NCBI GenBank assembly: GCA_905201305.1 | Contig: CAJKNS010000115.1 | Coordinates: 1 to 7,361 of the forward strand | Direction: 5' to 3' | Origin: an uncultured Eubacteriales bacterium | GTDB lineage: Bacteria > Bacillota > Clostridia > Oscillospirales > Oscillospiraceae | Length of the DNA stretch: 7,361 nt | In this document: piece by piece, positions 6,637-7,361 of the stretch | Numbering within the stretch: the stretch's first letter is position 1 | How the letters are laid out: the number at the start of each line of letters is the position of its first letter | Notes under the pieces: generated by a model | What the model was told of the DNA's origin: nothing | Database searches by the model: none | What the model saw: only the letters and a program-made list of their open reading frames with translations | Translations under genes and position numbers: made by a program

Positions 6637-6672
6637 AAAAAGCCCCTGATCTCACCAAAGCGGGCAGATCAG
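6637..6672 (-). terminator. Intrinsic terminator inside the mgtE leader
   Basis: CTGATCT (6672-6666) pairs with AGATCAG (6652-6646) over a 13-nt loop, and U5 (6641-6637) follows after GGGC. An alternative GCCC/GGGC pairing (6665-6662 with 6645-6642) would place the U-tract directly at the stem base; the two helices exclude each other. The site is 41 nt upstream of the mgtE ribosome binding site, so it would block mgtE unless antiterminated. Confidence 0.65.
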
Positions 6673-6715
6673 CACTCTGCGGCTGTGTATGGGGAAACCA
6701 GGGCGAATGACAAGT

Positions 6716-6805
6716 CTATCCAAACGAATGTGCGGCAAACCATGCCGGCATCCGTATGGGAACGTCAGACTCCCGCCTTCGCCCAATACTGTCACAGTCG
6801 TACAT
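6716..6805 (-). CDS. Possible 29-codon leader peptide upstream of mgtE
   Basis: ATG 6805 is preceded by GAGGTGA (6817-6811) at 5-nt spacing, and the frame closes at TAG 6716-6718. The peptide starts MYDCDSIGRRRESDVP and ends AHSFG. It has four acidic residues within the first 14, a triple Arg and two Pro; there is no signal peptide or domain. Translation would unfold the 5' arm of the GGGCGAA/UUCGCCC helix, whose 3' arm lies just after the stop codon, so it could couple ribosome progress to the downstream terminator. The enterobacterial mgtA leader peptide MgtL is likewise short, acidic/proline-rich with an Arg run; that similarity is in style only. The frame could also be a chance feature of a structured RNA. 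Confidence 0.35.
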   Translation of the reverse strand: MYDCDSIGRRRESDVPIRMPAWFAAHSFG

Positions 6806-6849
6806 GGTGTTCACCTCACAATAAAAATCTGCTCTTTCAGAGCCAAGTT

Positions 6850-6878
6850 ATTATGACACTTTTTCTCCGAAAATGCAA
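6850..6878 (-). promoter_or_regulatory. Putative mgtE promoter
   Basis: TTGCAT (6878-6873) and CATAAT (6855-6850) are spaced by exactly 17 nt on the minus strand. The -10 box matches consensus at five of six positions. The start would fall near 6843, at the first base of the 5' hairpin, and the promoter lies just after the pnp terminator. mgtE is therefore probably transcribed independently of pnp. Confidence 0.6.
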
Positions 6879-6902
6879 GGAAAAAATACCGGAAAAAGCA
6901 AC

Positions 6903-6931
6903 AAAAAGGACTGCCCGAAATTGGGCAGCCC
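6903..6931 (-). terminator. pnp intrinsic terminator
   Basis: GGGCTGCCC (6931-6923) pairs with GGGCAGTCC (6916-6908), with one G.U pair and a 6-nt loop, followed directly by U5 (6907-6903). It begins 16 nt after the pnp stop codon. Confidence 0.9.
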
Positions 6932-6946
6932 TTGGTGAATTGAAAT

Positions 6947-7361
6947 TTACTGCTTCTTTGCCATTTCCTTCAGAGCATCCCGGCGGGAGAGGTTGACGCG
7001 ACCCTTTTCGTCGATATCGGTGACCTTGACCCAGGTCATATCGCCAACGTTCAGCACGTCCTCCACCTTCTCAACGCGGTGGTTCTCCAGCTTGGAGATG
7101 TGGATCATGCCGTCCTTTCCGGGCACCAGCTCAACAAATGCGCCGATGGGGATAATGCGGACCACCTTGCCGTAGTACAGCTTGCCGACCTCGGGGACAA
7201 AGCAGATGTTGTCGATGGCAGCCTGGGCAGCCTTGCAGGAGGAGGCGTCTACTGCGGAGATGAAGATGGAGCCGTCGTCGTCGATGTCGATCTTGGCGCC
7301 GGTCTCTGCGGTGATCTTCTGGATGGTCTTGCCGCCGGAGCCGATGACCTCGCGGATTTTC
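6947..7361 (-). CDS. pnp: Polynucleotide phosphorylase, C-terminal part (runs off the right edge)
   Basis: The last 137 residues of PNPase, the phosphate-dependent 3'-5' exoribonuclease of RNA turnover. The frame is open from the window edge to TAA 6947-6949. It begins inside the KH domain (KIREVIGSGGKTIQKITAET, with the GxxG loop as GSGG), continues through AKIDIDDDGSIFIS, and then has an S1 RNA-binding domain (GKLYYGKVVRIIPIGAFVEL, DGMIHISKL, VEDVLNVGD, VNLSRRD) and a short basic tail ending AKKQ. This is the normal PNPase KH-S1 order. The short tail is typical; no long extension is present. The RNase PH-like catalytic domains lie outside the window. KH-S1 pairs occur in few other proteins, and the exact motif wording makes PNPase by far the best call. 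Confidence 0.93.
   Translation of the reverse strand, partial: KIREVIGSGGKTIQKITAETGAKIDIDDDGSIFISAVDASSCKAAQAAIDNICFVPEVGKLYYGKVVRIIPIGAFVELVPGKDGMIHISKLENHRVEKVEDVLNVGDMTWVKVTDIDEKGRVNLSRRDALKEMAKKQ

Larger units (their letters stand above)
6582..6843 (-). promoter_or_regulatory. Structured mgtE leader, candidate attenuator or riboswitch
   Basis: The predicted transcript starts near 6843 and runs about 260 nt to the mgtE ATG. In RNA order it contains a 5' GCUCU/AGAGC hairpin (6843-6831), GGGCGAA (6784-6778) able to pair with UUCGCCC (6707-6701), a GGGA/UCCC hairpin (6774-6758), a CGGCA/UGCCG hairpin (6747-6733), and an intrinsic terminator before the ribosome binding site. This is the layout of a regulated leader. 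M-box Mg2+ riboswitches are the known class upstream of mgtE in Firmicutes, but I could not align the M-box core (GGUGAGGCUCCU, GACGCCAAUGGGUCAACAG) to it. It may be a divergent M-box, another RNA class, or translation-coupled attenuation using the small open frame inside it. Confidence 0.6.

Noticed and set aside
5403..6710. 435-codon plus-strand open frame
   Set aside because: It is fully antisense to mgtE and its leader. The Gln/His/Gly-rich composition is the usual mirror of Leu/Val/Ala codons; mgtE is unmistakable on the other strand.
6716..6843. tRNA, c-di-GMP, cobalamin, TPP or Mn2+ (yybP-ykoY) RNA in the mgtE leader
   Set aside because: None of the conserved core strings of these classes could be found by eye, and no cloverleaf with a CCA-type acceptor stem can be drawn.

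Overview
The window looks like chromosomal DNA of a low-to-mid-GC Firmicute, most plausibly a gut clostridium of the Oscillospirales type. This is inferred from strong AGGAGG ribosome binding sites, a GLUG/FIVAR surface protein, a LytTR regulator, an MsbA-like ABC exporter and a pnp-mgtE neighbourhood; no rRNA or other marker gene fixes the taxon. Two real genes run off the window edges and are read here directly from the minus strand.

Left third (1-2748): a large secreted surface protein (minus strand, C-terminus beyond position 1) is divergent from a LytTR-PAS transcription regulator (plus strand, 1999-2748). The space between them holds a perfect 15-bp direct repeat at 21-bp phasing, the classic layout of a LytTR binding site, flanked by a plausible promoter on each side. 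The simplest reading is that the regulator controls itself and the adhesin from one shared operator.

Middle (2749-5132): a gene graveyard. It holds the 3' part of an IS66-family element (minus) with its likely terminal end at 2946, an orphan C-terminal gene fragment (plus) fused tail-to-head against the broken transposase gene, and an ABC exporter gene carrying both an in-frame amber codon and a large internal deletion that removed Walker A and the signature motif.

Right third (5133-7361): intact housekeeping DNA on the minus strand. The C-terminal KH-S1 part of pnp (polynucleotide phosphorylase) enters from the right edge and ends at its own terminator. Then come a good promoter, a structured leader of about 260 nt with a possible 29-codon leader peptide and an intrinsic terminator, and a complete mgtE Mg2+ channel gene. 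A near-perfect palindromic terminator separates mgtE from the convergent ABC pseudogene. The mgtE leader is the most interesting part of the window: it has the form of an attenuator, but I could not match it to the M-box core.
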